Assembly (NCBI RefSeq): GCF_018687715.1 | Contig: NC_056766.1 | Location: forward strand, 2,170,001 to 2,234,000 | Direction of reading: 5' to 3' | DNA: 64,000 nucleotides | Origin: Carya illinoinensis | Taxonomy: Eukaryota > Streptophyta > Magnoliopsida > Fagales > Juglandaceae | Part shown: positions 32,480 through 45,989 of the stretch, piece after piece | How positions within the stretch are numbered: position 1 is the stretch's first letter | How the letters are laid out: each line of letters begins with the position of its first letter | Notes under the pieces: model-generated | The model's input: the letters and a program-made list of their open reading frames with translations, nothing else | What the model was told of the DNA's origin: nothing | The model's database searches: none | Made by a program: the position numbers and the translations under genes

Positions 32480-34104
32480 GATCTTCTATTTGATCTCCTT
32501 TATTATGTCCACCATTTTTTGGATAATGTTTTTTATTTTTTATTTTTTTGTGTTCTCCCTCTCTATCAAAGCAAAAAATCTCACACTAATTATTAAATAT
32601 AATCATAAAAATAATTATCGTCTATTTTTTTTAGTAGATATTATTTGATAATTATCTTGAATTTTTTGGGTATAGAGAATGAATATTAATAATCATGCTT
32701 AATTCATTCGTTTATCTACAAAAAACTGCTTAATTAATTTCTGAATATCGATAGAAAGAGGCGTGGGAAATAGTGCACAAGATCATCATCTTGTCGATCT
32801 CATGCTGAATGCATGGGTTGTTTTACATAAAGCGATTGTTTGTCTCATGTCGACGCATATATGGTTGTTCTGATTAAATTTTCTGGCCAGACACATCTCA
32901 TGATCATGTTACCGACATGCATGCTTGATAAAAGAGTGTATATATATATATATATATAAACTTCGGCATCGATTGATGTTGAAGTACATCATGACATATA
33001 TTTAATATGCATGCATGCATGCATTCGAGGTGGAAGATTAATATTCATGTAATTTTTCTATTCTGATTAACATAATCCCCATGCAATATCTGATCACATG
33101 ATCAATATCTGATCACATGATCGATCTCTTGGCCTTCAAAAATAAGTATATATGTAAATAGATTTTTTTGATCATAATCGATATAATCTTACAAGTCACA
33201 TGAAAGTAATTGACAATGGCAAACCTCTCTCTATCTCCTATGAAATTAAATCGATGACAAGGCTACACATGAATGCATGGACTTTGATGCATATATGCCT
33301 TAGCAAACTGGTATTCTAGTTTCTATCTATTAATGCTCGATCGTAATTGGTAGTTAAGTGTCAGCCTCATGATCATCATCCACCATCTTCTTGCCTTCCA
33401 CACCTACTCTCTCTCTCTCTCTGAGCATCGCATCCCAAAATAATCTATTTACGTAAACATGGTAGAGTAGCAATGTAAATTATATAAAGTTTACGGTGTC
33501 CAAGTCTCGTATATTTTTTTAAAAAAAATAGAGTCTATTATTAAAAAATATATATATTTTTTTATGTTGGTCTAGTTAGAATTATGCACTTTTTTCAAAG
33601 AGAGTGTGCAGTGTTTGTAGATCCTAAAAATGCAAATATTATTTCTTGTATTTTTTGATAAGTGATTGTATTTTCTCAAACTTAATTGAGGATGCTGACC
33701 ATATGTAGTTTACTATATATAGTCTGCAATATATATATATATATATATTGAACTTTGAGAAATTAAAAATAATATAAATTCCACCAAGAGAATTTACTCG
33801 ATCAAGAAGATATATTTTTTTTAAAGCTTTCTGTTTTAAGGTTTCTCTTATAGATCTGTTTTCTTCTTAAAATGCACTTAGAAGGCGCACAAATTTAAGA
33901 TTTTATGTCTTTTTCTTCCACTAAAAAACACCCTCAATATATAAAAGTTTAAGATTTTTATCTTTAATTTCCTCATTATTGAAGTACAAGATGTTTCATG
34001 TTCTTGGTAGAATAATGCCTAGCTAGCTAGAACCTCAAATCCATAAAAGGGATCATAATTTTTTTTTTTTCCAGGTGTTTTTCCAATGTTTTTTTTATTT
34101 ATTT
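32480..34104. other. AT-rich intergenic DNA
   Basis: Upstream flank of the long ASR gene. AT microsatellites at 32938-32958 and 33729-33748, a GCAT tract at 33008-33024 and a CT tract at 33408-33422. A degenerate family C MITE-like piece lies near 33470-33690. No gene. Confidence 0.5.
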
Positions 34105-34560
34105 ATTTTCTTTAAGGCTAGTTTGGAAGTTGAGAATTAATCTCATCTAAACATCTAAACATCTAAACATCACTCAAGTACAAAATATTTTTTAATTTTT
34201 AATTTTTAACTTTTTTATTTAATTATTATCTAATTGTTAAACTTCTAGACAAAACGTAAAAAAAATATTATTAAAATTTTATCTTTATAATATTTTTATT
34301 TAAAATTTTCTCTTTCGTTTCTAAAAACTTTATAAAATATTTTAATTCATATTATTTCATTACTATTCGTAAACCATTTTACTATATTTATAACTTTTTT
34401 ATTTTATCCCATATCATCTCAACATATAATAGAAAACACATGATCTTAGAAGCCGTTTGTATACATAGATGGTTATCTCACTCTCTATGGAGAAATCATC
34501 TCTCATCCAAACAGTCAAATAGAGATGTTGAAAGTTGGTTTGAATTTGTTTTCACAAAAC
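34105..34560. mobile_element. Degenerate family B MITE sequence
   Basis: AAGGCTAGTTTGGAAGTTGAG at the left, CATCTAAACATCTAAACATC tandem words and TATCATCTCAACATA near 34400. A nearby second end TCTCATCCAAACAG lies at about 34505. It looks like one or two overlapping decayed copies of the family seen at 41051. Confidence 0.4.
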
Positions 34561-36435
34561 GGTCACCTTTTCAGAAGAAAGAAAACATGATCAGGAGAAA
34601 ACGTGAGAGTAGATTTGCAGATTTTTGAATTTGCAGATTTTTGAAATGTGAGAGTATATTATTTATAAATATATTTATAAATAAAATAAAATCGTTACAA
34701 ATACAATGTAATAATTGATGAGACCCACATCTATTAATTAATATTCAAAAAATTAAAACCATTTCGTCTCATTTCTTAATCCAAAGATATAAATTTTTAC
34801 TCATTTTATCTTAACTCAACAATTTTACTACTAATGTTCAGAAATCATCTTAACTTTTCTCGTGTTATGAATCCCTCCATCAATATTCCTCGAACATGCA
34901 CTAAAAACGCGCGTACGTCGGTAGGAGTAAAAATAACGATTTAGAACGCGGAATAACGGATCGATGTCGATCGGCTCAATTACATGAGCATTTGTACTAT
35001 AGTGCTGGTGCTTGATGACCTTTTTTTCTCGCAATAATTTATTATTGTATGTGACACTTCAACGATCAAGGACATTCTATTCAAACATCATATTTTCCGG
35101 GAAAAGAAAACAGGTGGGGACCAAGAAAATTAAGGCTGAAGTTGTTTCATTGCTCATGGGTAATAGATGATGGCCGGTGGAGTGGCCCCAATCGAACGGG
35201 TTTTTGTGTCGGCAAAGAGTATATTCAGCCTTGATACTCATGTGTACTGTTTCTTTCCCTCAAAACTTGATAATATTCATTTAATATATATATATATATA
35301 TATATATTTGTATATATCTTATGGTCTCTCTTTCTCCACGCACACCTTCAAAAAAATACTCAAAAATAAAAAAGAAAAACTATATAATAATTTTCACTTT
35401 ATTATAGTTTAATAAAAAAATCATGTATCTCGTTCTTGATATTGAATTAGACTTGTAATCGACTCAAAGTTAAGAAAAATATATGATTATGTCTCAATAG
35501 GTAATATATTATTGAATTTACCACCTTTTATCCTTTAAATTCACACTAATAATTTGCATTTTATACTATTATAACTAATAATTTTTATTAAATAAAAATT
35601 AATACAATAATCTAATGATCACTCGTATACATGAAATGCATTAAGGGTGTCTATGGGAGTCAAAGACCTCGTGATCCCATTTTACAACATGCCATGGAAA
35701 TTTGGAATATCATTTCTTCTAGAGAAATTTTATTTATAAGCTGGTGTACGATATAATATATATAATTAGTATTAAAGTGCTTATATGACATAATTTAATT
35801 TGAAAGATAAATTTTAAAATTTAAATCTTATCATTTAAGTTATATGAACGGTACTGTTATACATTCCGAAACTTGAGAATAGAATAATGAACTATTTCTC
35901 CTATGTTATACACTTTACAACATTAATCCCATTTTTACATAAGTGATACATTTATATATGGTTCGACTTTTGGTGATTACAGTTAGTGTCATTTAATTGA
36001 CTGATAGTATCACATGATCTGTCCAAAATTAACATTTAAAATGCAAAAATAAAGGACGTGACATAATTTTTTTTTTTTTTTTGATACAACGAGGATAGGA
36101 GGTTTCGAATCCAATATTTCTATTTAGATATCTTATAAAATACAAATTAATTAATGCCGTATGGATCGTGTAATGTCATTTAATTTGATTTGCTTTGTTT
36201 GCGATGCACACGAAGAGACCTCATTTATGTAGGTACGCGTAATGTCAAGTACTCATGTCTGTATTTCACACATTTTTGAGGCCATTACACGCACACGCAT
36301 AACACTCGACGTACGCGTACGTATGGATAGTTATGATGAATCTGTACTGAGAGTGAACATGAGACACATGATACACCACCTTCCTATATACCGACTATAT
36401 TTCGTTTATGTCCACATAAAAAAATTATCACTATA
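34561..36435. other. AT-rich intergenic DNA
   Basis: No gene is supported. (TA)n at 35285-35308. A family A MITE-like fragment lies around 35740-35880. Open frames are short and AT-driven. Confidence 0.5.
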
Positions 36436-36440
36436 TATAT

Positions 36441-37779
36441 TGTTGAACTCAAGATTTCAAGTTTCATGTGATTATAAATCTACACATAGATTTTGATGAT
36501 AACAAATAAATTTAAAGAATAAAGAAGTCTCAAACTCAAGTTGTCTACACAATGGAGTCAAGCACATCAAGGAAACAAGCATGAGCAAGAAGGGAACAAG
36601 TTCACATTAAAATTATAGAGTAATGTTGTAAATCTCTTCAAAATTCGAAATTAGGATTAATGCTCAAAATTAATATTTTATCATAAAGCATTAAAATACA
36701 TTTTCCACATGTGCATGAATATTTTTGAAAATTAAATTTGAAAATTTTAAAAGATGATTGATTGTCATCTTTTGCATGTGCATGCCTTGATTAAAGGGTT
36801 GAACTTTGAAAATATTAAAGATGATTGATTGTCATCTTTCACATGTGCATGTTGTATTTGAATATTTTCAAAAGTGATTGATGTTTTTTTAGACTTATAC
36901 AAAAAGTAAAAGATTAGGTTTGAATTTTTTGAAAATGAAAGTGTGCTCATTTTGTCATATGCCAAAAGTAAAATATTAGGTTTGATTTTTTTGAAAAAGT
37001 GAATGATGTTGTCTTTGACAATTGAAAAAGAAGAACCTTTTATTTGAATTCTTTGAAAAAGTGAATGATGTTGTCTTTGACAATTGAAAAAGAAGAACCT
37101 TTTATTTGAATTTTTTGGAAAAATGAATGATGTTGTCTTTGACATGTGAATCTTTTTAAATTTGAATATGAAGTCTCATATGCCTATAAATAGATCAATT
37201 GAGAGCTTCACATTTACAACACCAAGAGCATACAACATTCATTCAAAACTTTCATTCTCTCTTCTCTAAGCATTGAGCCTTAATCCTTGTTCATTTTGAG
37301 AGATATAGTTTGCGCTGTATTGTTCTTATTTCACTCATTGAGGAGTGTTTTCTGATAACCTACCCACTATCAGCTCTTGTATCAGAAAAAGGGTGTGTAT
37401 AACCCTTGTGTGTGTAGAAAGTATTCTACACGGGGAATAGTTGAATCACCACATGTAAGGTGATTGCAAGTGTAGAGGGTGTTCTACACGGATCCTTTGT
37501 AGCGGTATTGTTCAAAGGTGTAATAGGTTTCTATCTCCACCTGAAGGAGGTTGAATAGTGAATTTGGGAATCCTCAAGAGGTAGCTTGAGGCGAGGACGT
37601 AGGCAGTGGGGCCGAACCTCGTTAACATACTGAGTTTGCTTCTCTCTTACCCTTACTCTTTATATTTATTGTTATTTTATATTTTGTTTATATTTTATAT
37701 TATATATTTGATTTATAATTGTTATTTTTTTTATACAACTCAATTCATCCCCCCTCTTGTGTTAGTCATCTGGGCAACA
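36441..37779 (+). mobile_element. Solo LTR, SIRE/Maximus-type copia
   Basis: 1339 bp starting TGTTGAACTCAAGATTTC and ending GTTAGTCATCTGGGCAACA, with 5-bp TATAT on both sides (36436-36440, 37780-37784). The 3' part has features I associate with SIRE/Maximus LTRs: ATCAGCTCTTGTATCAG, ATTCTACACGG twice, GAACCTCGTTAACATACTG and CATCCCCCCTCTTGTG. No PBS or internal region follows, so it is a solo LTR left by LTR-LTR recombination. The AT-rich TSD is weak evidence by itself. An internal 58-bp unit (GAAAAAGTGAATGATGTTGT) is tandemly duplicated at about 37000-37140. Confidence 0.82.
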
Positions 37780-37781
37780 TA

Positions 37782-37784
<3 letters not shown>

Positions 37785-37817
<33 letters not shown>

Positions 37818-38356
37818 GGATTACAAGAAATTAGATACGAAAAGTGTTAGATTTATTAAAAAAATAAAATAAAATAAAATAAGAATATTAAAATAAGTTT
37901 ATGAATGTGATATTCTTATATAAAAAATATTTTATAATTTAATATATAATATCGAATTATATTAGTTTGTAAATTTTTTTTATAAATTTTTTTTTTATAA
38001 AATCTCTTTATCGAATCATTTAAAAAAAAAATTTTAAGATGTCGTCCATTTATTTTTTTGACAAGATATTTCCTGTCATTTACCAGCCCAACTACCTTCC
38101 AATTGTCTCTCCTGAATCTATCCAAAAAAAATAACTGTCTCTCTTGAAAAAAAAAAAAAAATTATATTATATACTTTGCATCCTCAAATTGTTGAGAATT
38201 TTGTATATTAAATTTTATAAAATTGACACATTTTGTACAGCTTGATTATTAAATGTTGATCACATTTTGCACTCTCGATCAATTATGATTGTTAAGATGA
38301 ATGAAAAATTGGTAATATCAAAGAAATGCAAAGGAATGAATGGCATTTTTTTTATT
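37785..38356. other. AT-rich intergenic DNA
   Basis: (TA)n at 37786-37814, directly next to the solo LTR. Family A MITE-like words lie at 37905-38010. No gene. Confidence 0.5.
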
Positions 38357-38540
38357 TCCCATAAGAGAAATGATATTTACAATTTTAGAGTGTGCAAGTC
38401 TTGTATACTTATTTTATAAAAAAGTAAGTAAATATGAAACTCACGTAAAAAACTATTTTTTTAATATTAAATTTTACTTTTTTAAAAAATGAATACGTAG
38501 GGCTTGCGTATCCTAAGACTATATGTAACATTACTCTTTG
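38357..38540. mobile_element. MITE copy (family C)
   Basis: Left TAAGAGAAATGATATTTACA and right CCTAAGACTATATGTAACATT are imperfect inverted repeats, also AGTGTGCAAG versus CTTGCGTATCC. Shares the family C arrangement with 30592-30775. A partial tandem repeat of the right end follows at 38545-38605. Confidence 0.6.
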
Positions 38541-38605
38541 CTTAGATCTTTTTTCAAAATGAGTACAAGAGACTTACGTATCCTAGGACTATATGCATCA
38601 TTACT

Positions 38606-40064
38606 CTAATTATAAGCATTTTAAAAATTGAATCAATATCATGGACAAATTAAGTTACTATTTAAAAAAAAAAATTCTTACCATGTATTATATTCAAGTA
38701 GAAAGTTGCTAGAAAAATCTCCAATTATATATTATTTGTGATTCTCTATACACCAAAAGAAGAGGCTCAGATCAGATCAAATCCCAGTGAACAAAGTACG
38801 CAACATTTTAGTTGATAATTCTTTATAAGTAGTGCTACATATACCTACAGTTTTACTTACATGACTCATTTTGTTAATTTTTTTTTAAATCCAAATTTTG
38901 AGTTTTAAATTTCATGATTTTCAATCTATTAATAACTGAAATGTAGATTATAAATAATTTTTTTATAAGTTTTTCTTAAGTATATTTAACATTTTCCATT
39001 TCTTATACCAACATGAAAAGAAATTTGGTATGACCCAAAAAACCAAAAATGTTAGGTACGTCCACTTTAATTTCGAATTAAAGAACCACAAGGTTAAAAA
39101 GTAAAAGGGAAAAAAATTAAGAAGAACACAAATATTCCCTCCCTCACCATTCCAATCTTTATTTTGTTCCCTTTTATATAAGAAAAAGTAATATTGAGGT
39201 TAATTCCTAAAACCACACCCATTGCTTTATTATACTTTAACATGGTGGAATCAACTGTTTTAAAGGCAAAAAAAAAAAAAAAACAGTGCGAGAATTATAT
39301 ATTTGAGACTTGTATAAATTATTACTTTATTTTTTTATTTTTTTTAATAAGAAACGTGACCATGGAGTTGTGAATTTTATGATGATGCATATGATCATGC
39401 AAAAAGAAACGCACTTTTATGAGAGTTTTGTGAATTTTGTGATATATGATATATATGGATCCAAATAATCTTTAATAATTGAATCGTATAATAATGTTTA
39501 TTAATATTTAATGATATCAAAAATATTTATTTTAAATAAATATAAATACAATAAAAATTATTCTGTGGGTCTATTTTTTCTATTTTAAATATTTAAATTT
39601 TGTATAAAATAATTATAAAAAAAAAAATCAAATTTCTATGTCGACAGTTGTATGAATGAGTCAGGATAGTATGGATGTGGATTAGGTCAACGGGTCCCAT
39701 TTGCAATGACGTTCGATCGTGTGGCCACGTTTGCTTCATTAATACTTCAAACAAAGAAGAGAGATTGACGGATGGGGTTGGGGGCCACTTTATCTTAATT
39801 AGCCACGTGGCTACAACGCTGGCAACTTCAGGAGCTTTCATTGGCCTTTGACGTAACCTACTAGTCTTTACTGTTTGTTTGTAATCTACTCGTCAGACAT
39901 TGAATTAGTCTCTTGTCTTGCCACCCCAGCAGATGAGGCATTGGACCACGTCGGAACATGGTATTGTGACCACGATGGAATTATTGAACCGGTTGGGTTT
40001 CGAATTGTCGACATCGTTTATGCATCTAGGATGCCTATCCTGACGTAAAGGCATTGTTTGGGTC
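38606..40064. other. Intergenic DNA without recognisable genes
   Basis: AT-rich to 39640. A less AT-rich stretch at 39640-40050 (GGCCACGTTTGC, AGCCACGTGGCTAC, with a CACGTG core) could hold regulatory sites, but no gene is recognised on either strand. Confidence 0.4.
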
Positions 40065-40740
40065 GAGAAAATCTTTCAATCTATCTTATTTTATCTAATT
40101 ATTATAAATATAAATAATATTATGTATAGTCTCCAAATAGAAATTGCAATGTAAGTTTAAGTAATTTTATTTTTAAAATTTTTTAAAATTATAAAAATAT
40201 CCATCCTAAAATGATACATTGTTTTATTTAATAAAATGTCTGTACATGCAGTCTCTAAATCAAGACTATAAATAAAATTTCTTTCTCGAAATATTATGAG
40301 ATTTGACTTTGAAACTAACTTAAAAGAGCTTTAAAGAGTTTGACTATAATCTCGGAATTAAGATCTTATAAAGTAAGAGAGAATATTTCAATCCATCTTA
40401 TTTTATTTAATTATTATAAATTTGAACAATATTACATATAATCTTATTTTATTTAATTATTATAAATTTGAACAATATTACATATAATCTCTAAAGAGAT
40501 ACTGCAATACAAGTTTAAATAATTTTATCTTTAAAAATTTTTAAAATTATAAAAATATCAATCTTAAAATGATATTTTTTTTATTGAATAAAATGTCTAT
40601 ACATACAATTCTTAAGTGATGACTGCAAATAAAATTTCTCTTTCTCGAAATACTATGAGATTTGACTTTAAAACTATCTTAAAAGAGCTTTAAAGAGTTT
40701 GATTATAATCTTGGAATTAAGATCTTATAAAGTTATAGAG
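40065..40740. repeat. Tandem duplication of about 315 bp with nested 46-bp duplication
   Basis: Unit 1 about 40065-40378 and unit 2 about 40379-40740 share order and sequence (for example AGATTTGACTTTRAAACTA, AAAAGAGCTTTAAAGAGTTTG, GGAATTAAGATCTTATAAAG). Unit 2 is longer because an ATCTTATTTTATTTAATTAT-containing stretch of about 46 bp is itself duplicated in tandem. Non-coding. Confidence 0.85.
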
Positions 40741-41050
40741 AATTAGATATATAAAATAATTAAAGTCTTACAATATTTGTTTCGATTTGTATGCTTTTCT
40801 TGAACAATATTATAAACTTAATAAATATAATAAAACTTCCTTCGTGTGTTTGTCATTCTTTCACTTTTGATCTTAAAATTTGGACCAAGAATTTAGAGAA
40901 TCTTGATTTACTTATTTCTTCACTATTCTTATGATGGAAATCACTTTAAACATATTTCAAATCCTAAATTGTTTATCATAGTTAACTGAGTTTTTAATGA
41001 GTTAAACTCATTGCAAGGACTTGGCCATAACATATTATGAACAAAAGCCT

Positions 41051-41339
41051 TAGGCCTTGTTTGGAACTTAAGTTTAATTTAATTTTAAACTGAATCTAAC
41101 ATCTAAACACTCAACTCTTAAATCACTAAACTCATCTCAACTCAATATCTCTTTATACATGAAACTCATAACCTTTTCAACTTCTCATAAATACATCTAA
41201 ACTCATCTTAACATTCAAATACATATCTAAACTTATCTTAAGTAGACCCTATAAAATTTACTCAATTATCTCAATTCATTACTATTTATAAAGAATTTAA
41301 TTTATCTCAATTCAATTTAACATCTAAACAGAGCCTAGA
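41051..41339. mobile_element. MITE (family B), better preserved copy
   Basis: Ends TAGGCCTTGTTTGGAAC and CATCTAAACAGAGCCTAGA are imperfect terminal inverted repeats. The interior is full of AACTCATCTCAA words. Length about 289 bp. No ORF. Confidence 0.65.
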
Positions 41340-42430
41340 TTAGTTCATGGAGGAAATAACTTATGAAAAGGTTTGCTTCTATCACCCATGAACTCCAAAG
41401 TCAGGAAGTAGATATTTTGAATTAGTTAGGCTGCTAAGCTGGGTTGGCAGCTTGAAAGAATAAACAAGCCCAATCCAATGCATTGAACAGGCTGAAGCCC
41501 GTCTTTACTAGTCATATGCTCTGCATCTCTAAAACTGCGTGATAGAATTGGCTGAAAAGAACCCACTAAGGCATCATTTGTATAATGGTTACACAGATCG
41601 TATAAAAGTTAAAATTTGAATAAAATATTATTAAATATAATTTTTTAATATAACTTTTGTTTTAAAATTTAATTTTTTTTTTTGTATTTTGTTTGGGTGT
41701 TTGAAAAAGTTGTAATGATTAGATCATATAAGATGATTTGTTAATATAAATCAGGCATAAGTAAACTATTGATACAAAGTAGAAGATTTTCTCCAAATTG
41801 GGTGATAAGAATTTTCATTGAGCCAACAAACTCTGCTTGGTGGACTCATTAGCGTACACCAACCAATCTACAATTATATAAAATTATCACATCCAAGACC
41901 TAATAGTGAGGACCCTGAGATCATAACCATGTTGGAATGTAAGATACATAAATGTTCACTGCCAACAAAAAGGATGTTTTGGTTTTTCCTGGTCAAAATT
42001 TCAATGGAGACAATTTTTGTGCAGAACTACAAAAGTCCAAGCAATCTGTCACCAAAGTTTGTTTGGCTTGGCTTAATTAACATAATCCAAGGTAACATGG
42101 CAGAAAGAAACCATTTTCTTTTTTTTTTTGGGTACAACACCAGTTTATAAAGAAAAAAAAAAAAAAAAAAGTGAAGGCAGCGCTGAGAGAAAGGTAGAGC
42201 AATCTCCTGTGTAATCTTCATTCATGAAATCCAGTTTTCCAATCTAAAAGCTTGATTTCACTGCTGAACTGATAAAATGAACAGAAAATAAGATGGGCGG
42301 GGGTGTGAGTGACAGAAAGAACACAGAAGAAAAGCAAGAAGACCAAAAGAAAAGATAATTGCGCAGTGTCACTACTTGAATTCAAGCTAGATATAGGAAA
42401 ACTTCATAAAAGAGGAAAATAAGAGGCTTA
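41340..42430. other. 3' flank of the thioredoxin gene
   Basis: The open plus-strand frame at 41818-42150 lacks a recognisable domain. A T-run (42118-42129) and an A-run (42152-42170) flank TGGGTACAACACCAGTTTA. No gene supported. The last few hundred bases are probably thioredoxin 3' UTR. Confidence 0.4.
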
Positions 42431-42436
42431 CCTTAT

Positions 42437-45045
42437 CTATTGCTTAACTTTCAGAGTATTTTCGATTCGTTGGATGAGCTGATCTGCAGTCAAAGCACCC
42501 TCCTGAAAATGATTAAACCAATACTATTAGATCAAAAGCAGAATACCACTAGTAGCCCCAGATTACTAAACATTTATTTTATATGGTTTGAGTTATATGG
42601 TGCTATTTATTTTATACCAGTGACTTGTACTGAACATTGGTATTTCTCAAGAACTTAACAAAGACTGCACAAAGGAATGGAACGGTCACTAAGCAGCAGA
42701 CCTCAATTTTTCCAGATCGGATCAATAAAAGGAATTACACACTTGCACAAAAATATTTCAAAATGAAACTAGTTACTGTCATATTTTGACCCAGATTAAA
42801 GAGTGCAAATAATTAGACAACTCATGTAAACGAAGCTAACACAATTTCAGGCATCAGTGTGATCTATCGAATCTTGAAGAAGTGTAAGAAGATACTTCAA
42901 TGCAATTCATAAGTTAAAAAACAAGCATCCAAGAGATGTTCAAAGTTCAACTTTGATATGAGAGCAAGACAGATGAAAATTCAACTCACAAAGCGATCAT
43001 ATGGTTCTCTGTCCTTAAATATGATGAAAGTAGGCAATGCTTCTATTCTGTACTTATCAGCGATGCTAGGGTACTTCTCGGTGTCTATTTTCACCACTTG
43101 GATCTTATCTTTCAACCGAGCACTGACTTCATTGAGGACGGGAGCCATGAATTGACAAGGACCGCACCTGGAAACCAGAGATTCGGTTACTCACTCTTCA
43201 GTTTTAATTTCATATCCTCCGGCTGCTAGCCTAAAGGTTACTCAAAATAAAGAATTCATGAAGTTAGATCTTCACTCCACTCAGTAGCCTATTGGGTGAA
43301 AAATTACCATATTCATTTGAAATATCGATTTATTCACAAGGCAACCAAATTCTACACAGTTTCTGAAATAAGTTAACTATTTTTCCACTTTATCACTTCA
43401 GGTGATAAGATGGGTTAACAACATGTCCAGAGACCATCTCAGCCTATGTGCCTTTTTTGCCAAAATTTGAAAAGCAAAAGAAGGGAAAAATATGCAAAAG
43501 CAGGGATAACGCACCAGGTAGCATAGAAGTCAACCAATACAGGTTTATCAGTATTAGCCAGCAAATCGTCAAAGGAGGAGAATGTTTGCTTGGTGGCTTT
43601 GACCTACAGGAAAAGTTTGTAGGACATACATATAGATTATTATATCAGAAGAGTAGTTCAAACTTAGAAGTCATGGCACAGAAATATTTAAGAAAAGCCA
43701 ATTTTTAGCTCCAGATAGCCACAATACGGTCAAATTCGATAATCACTTTGTTGCATCCAATTTACTGATATTTATAAAATTTCTTTGAAAGGTATGAAGA
43801 GAAAGCAGAACTCAAATTAGAAGAGAGAGAGAGAGATAGAATGGAAAACTAAAGGGCATCATCCTCAATAGAACCTTCACTTGTAACATATCAAAGGGGA
43901 CACCAAATAATGGATACGCCATAGCTTACATACAAATATGAATTCCATTTTACTCAGGTGATAAAGAATTGTACTAAATGCACAAATTTCCAATGGGCGT
44001 TCAAATCGAAGGTTAAATATCTTTTCAGAAACCTTTCTAGGTATAATACACATAAAGAATGAGAAACATAGACAGATAATGCTGCCATCCAATTCATATC
44101 AGAACCCACGTCATGAAACATTGAAGAACTCCTAATTCCTGACTTTTGACCACTGATTACTACTTGAATGATCCCCCAACCCTTTGGCTATGTGACTTAG
44201 AGAAGTTAATCGGAGCTCCCTACAAACCGAAAATTGAGAATTAATAAGGAAATGGATATTATAATTCGATGAAGATCCAGTTGCTAGACAGAAAGCTCAA
44301 GATTATTGGTATATCTCGTCACTTAAAATACAGATATCACATCTCCAATCACAAAGTATCAACCTGTTATCGCTCATTTGTTTCCCGCACGAAAGAAACT
44401 CGCTGATGTATCAGTCTACTCTCCTGTTTCCAAATACAGCCATACATTGCTCTTTTTGTTTCCGAAGACATCATCTTGAACTAGTGCAGTTATTTGGCTT
44501 GCGTTTCTTAAAACCACGAAAAACAATCCTAAATGACTCTTTAAGGACCTCGGAGCATAACTTAGTTTCTTCTATTGCGTATGGTCTACTATATGATGAC
44601 AATAATAAATAGGTGATTCTCTATACCATTACAATGTTCCATCGATAGGGCAGCCAATGTGACATGTTTGAGTAGCAACATCTGAGGATATTAAGCTCGA
44701 GAATAATATCATAACGGTAAGAAAAAATACAAAATTGCAGCCAAATAAGTTTTAAAGATCACGAATTTAAAACCAAATAAAAAAGAAAAAAAGACTTAAA
44801 AACTTTCTTTTATTCTTCCCAATTTTCTAGGCAAACAAACAGAGCACAAGGTCCATGAAATTCGAAACCGTTACCAAAAGGACTCGAGGGCGTGAAGGAG
44901 ACCACAGCCCCGTGGTTCCGATTCGAATTTGCGGAACCCGTAGAGGGAATTGCAGAGAAGACGACGAAGAAGACGGAGCGGCAAAACGATTAGAGCACCC
45001 CGAATTCAACGAAGGAATTGTCGACGTCGAAACCGAAACCGCCAT
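42437..45045 (-). CDS. TRXY: Chloroplast thioredoxin y, 167 aa
   Basis: Four exons on the minus strand: 45045-44875, 43603-43515, 43167-42990 and 42502-42437, all GT-AG, with phases 0, 2 and 0 that join without error. Residues 1-57 form a Ser/Thr/Arg-rich plastid transit peptide (MAVSVSTSTIPSLN...). The mature part has KPVLVDFYATW, the redox site WCGPC at 87-91, VVKIDTEKYPSIADKY, the cis-Pro loop EALPTFIIF and the tail GALTADQLIQRIENTLK. The intron falls inside the Trp codon of WCGPC. These signatures match thioredoxin y, which reduces plastid peroxiredoxin Q and methionine sulfoxide reductases in the stroma. One residue differs from the usual form: FKDREPYDRF in place of FKDGxPYDRF. Start chosen as the only ATG giving a transit peptide. 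Confidence 0.95.
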
Positions 45046-45460
45046 TAGAAGCAGAGCTGCAAAAGAGATAAACTTGCTACTGTTGGGATTATCGGACTCG
45101 AAAGGAATGGGAAATATCTGTTTGTTTGAGAGGAAATTGAAATCCGAGAAAAAAACAAATCGGGTATCCAAGTGCGAGGTGAAAGCAAAGAACTTTAGAG
45201 GTAAGTTGGTGGCCGTTGGATGGCTGGGGCAGCATTTAGTATTCAGATCGGACGGGCGGATAGACGAAGCTTTGACTTCCACAGTTCCACTCACGTGGCG
45301 GCGAAGAAGATTAGATTTGGTGACCGTAGGTTCTACTTATCTACCTCCCTGTCTCCTGTCATCCTGGAGACTGTTAATCCCACGCGCCTTTGGAAGCTGC
45401 GAATCCACTTTCTTTTTTTTTTCTTTTCCTTTTCCTTTTTTTTTCTAAAATTCTTTTAAA
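45046..45460 (-). promoter_or_regulatory. 5' leader and promoter of thioredoxin y
   Basis: The frame stays open upstream of the ATG to 45294, but the added sequence is not transit-peptide-like and is presumed 5' UTR. CT-rich tract (minus strand: GA/A-rich) at 45408-45446. CCACGTGAG near 45293 is a CACGTG G-box. Confidence 0.4.
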
Positions 45461-45524
45461 GATAAAATATAATTTGGAGCTTTTTTCTGAAATCTACATT
45501 GTTAACACTTTACCTGTAAACTTA

Positions 45525-45542
45525 TATATATATATATATATA
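45525..45542. repeat. (TA)n microsatellite
   Basis: Short TA dinucleotide run in the thioredoxin/citrate-binding intergenic region. Confidence 0.85.
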
Positions 45543-45989
45543 TAATTTAGTTAAAAATAGAAGAGTTAATTCTACAAGAAAGTCTTATACTGTACAAATC
45601 TAGGTAATTAAACATGATTTGTCATTTTTATTCTTCTATTTAAATACACACATATTTAAACATTAAGATAAAATGACAAAAATGAAAAATTCCGTATTGG
45701 TTAGATAGAGGTGTGTGATATAAGACTTTCATCTAGAATTTCTTGATATTGAAACATTAACCTTATATTTACAGAGTTTAGTTTATATTTGATAAAAAAA
45801 TTATTAGATATATCTCGTTATAAAAATGAGAAACAAGATTGATTAAGATGAATAATGAATAAATCTTATATGTTAATAGCTCTTTGTGGCCCGATGAATA
45901 TGTTTTAGATCTATAGATGACACAAGGAAGGTTAGTCCTCTAAGATCCTCTTATTTTCTTTCAAGCTAATAAATTTATTTATTTATTTT

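Noticed and set aside
36765..37145. 126-codon minus-strand ORF
   Set aside because: Lies entirely in the solo LTR and simply translates its internal repeats.
41818..42150. 110-codon plus-strand ORF
   Set aside because: No domain, starts on a non-ATG codon, ends in Phe-rich T-run sequence. In the 3' flank of the thioredoxin gene.
44855..45459. Two plus-strand ORFs opposite thioredoxin exon 1
   Set aside because: Antisense shadows of the transit-peptide exon and its CT-rich 5' flank.
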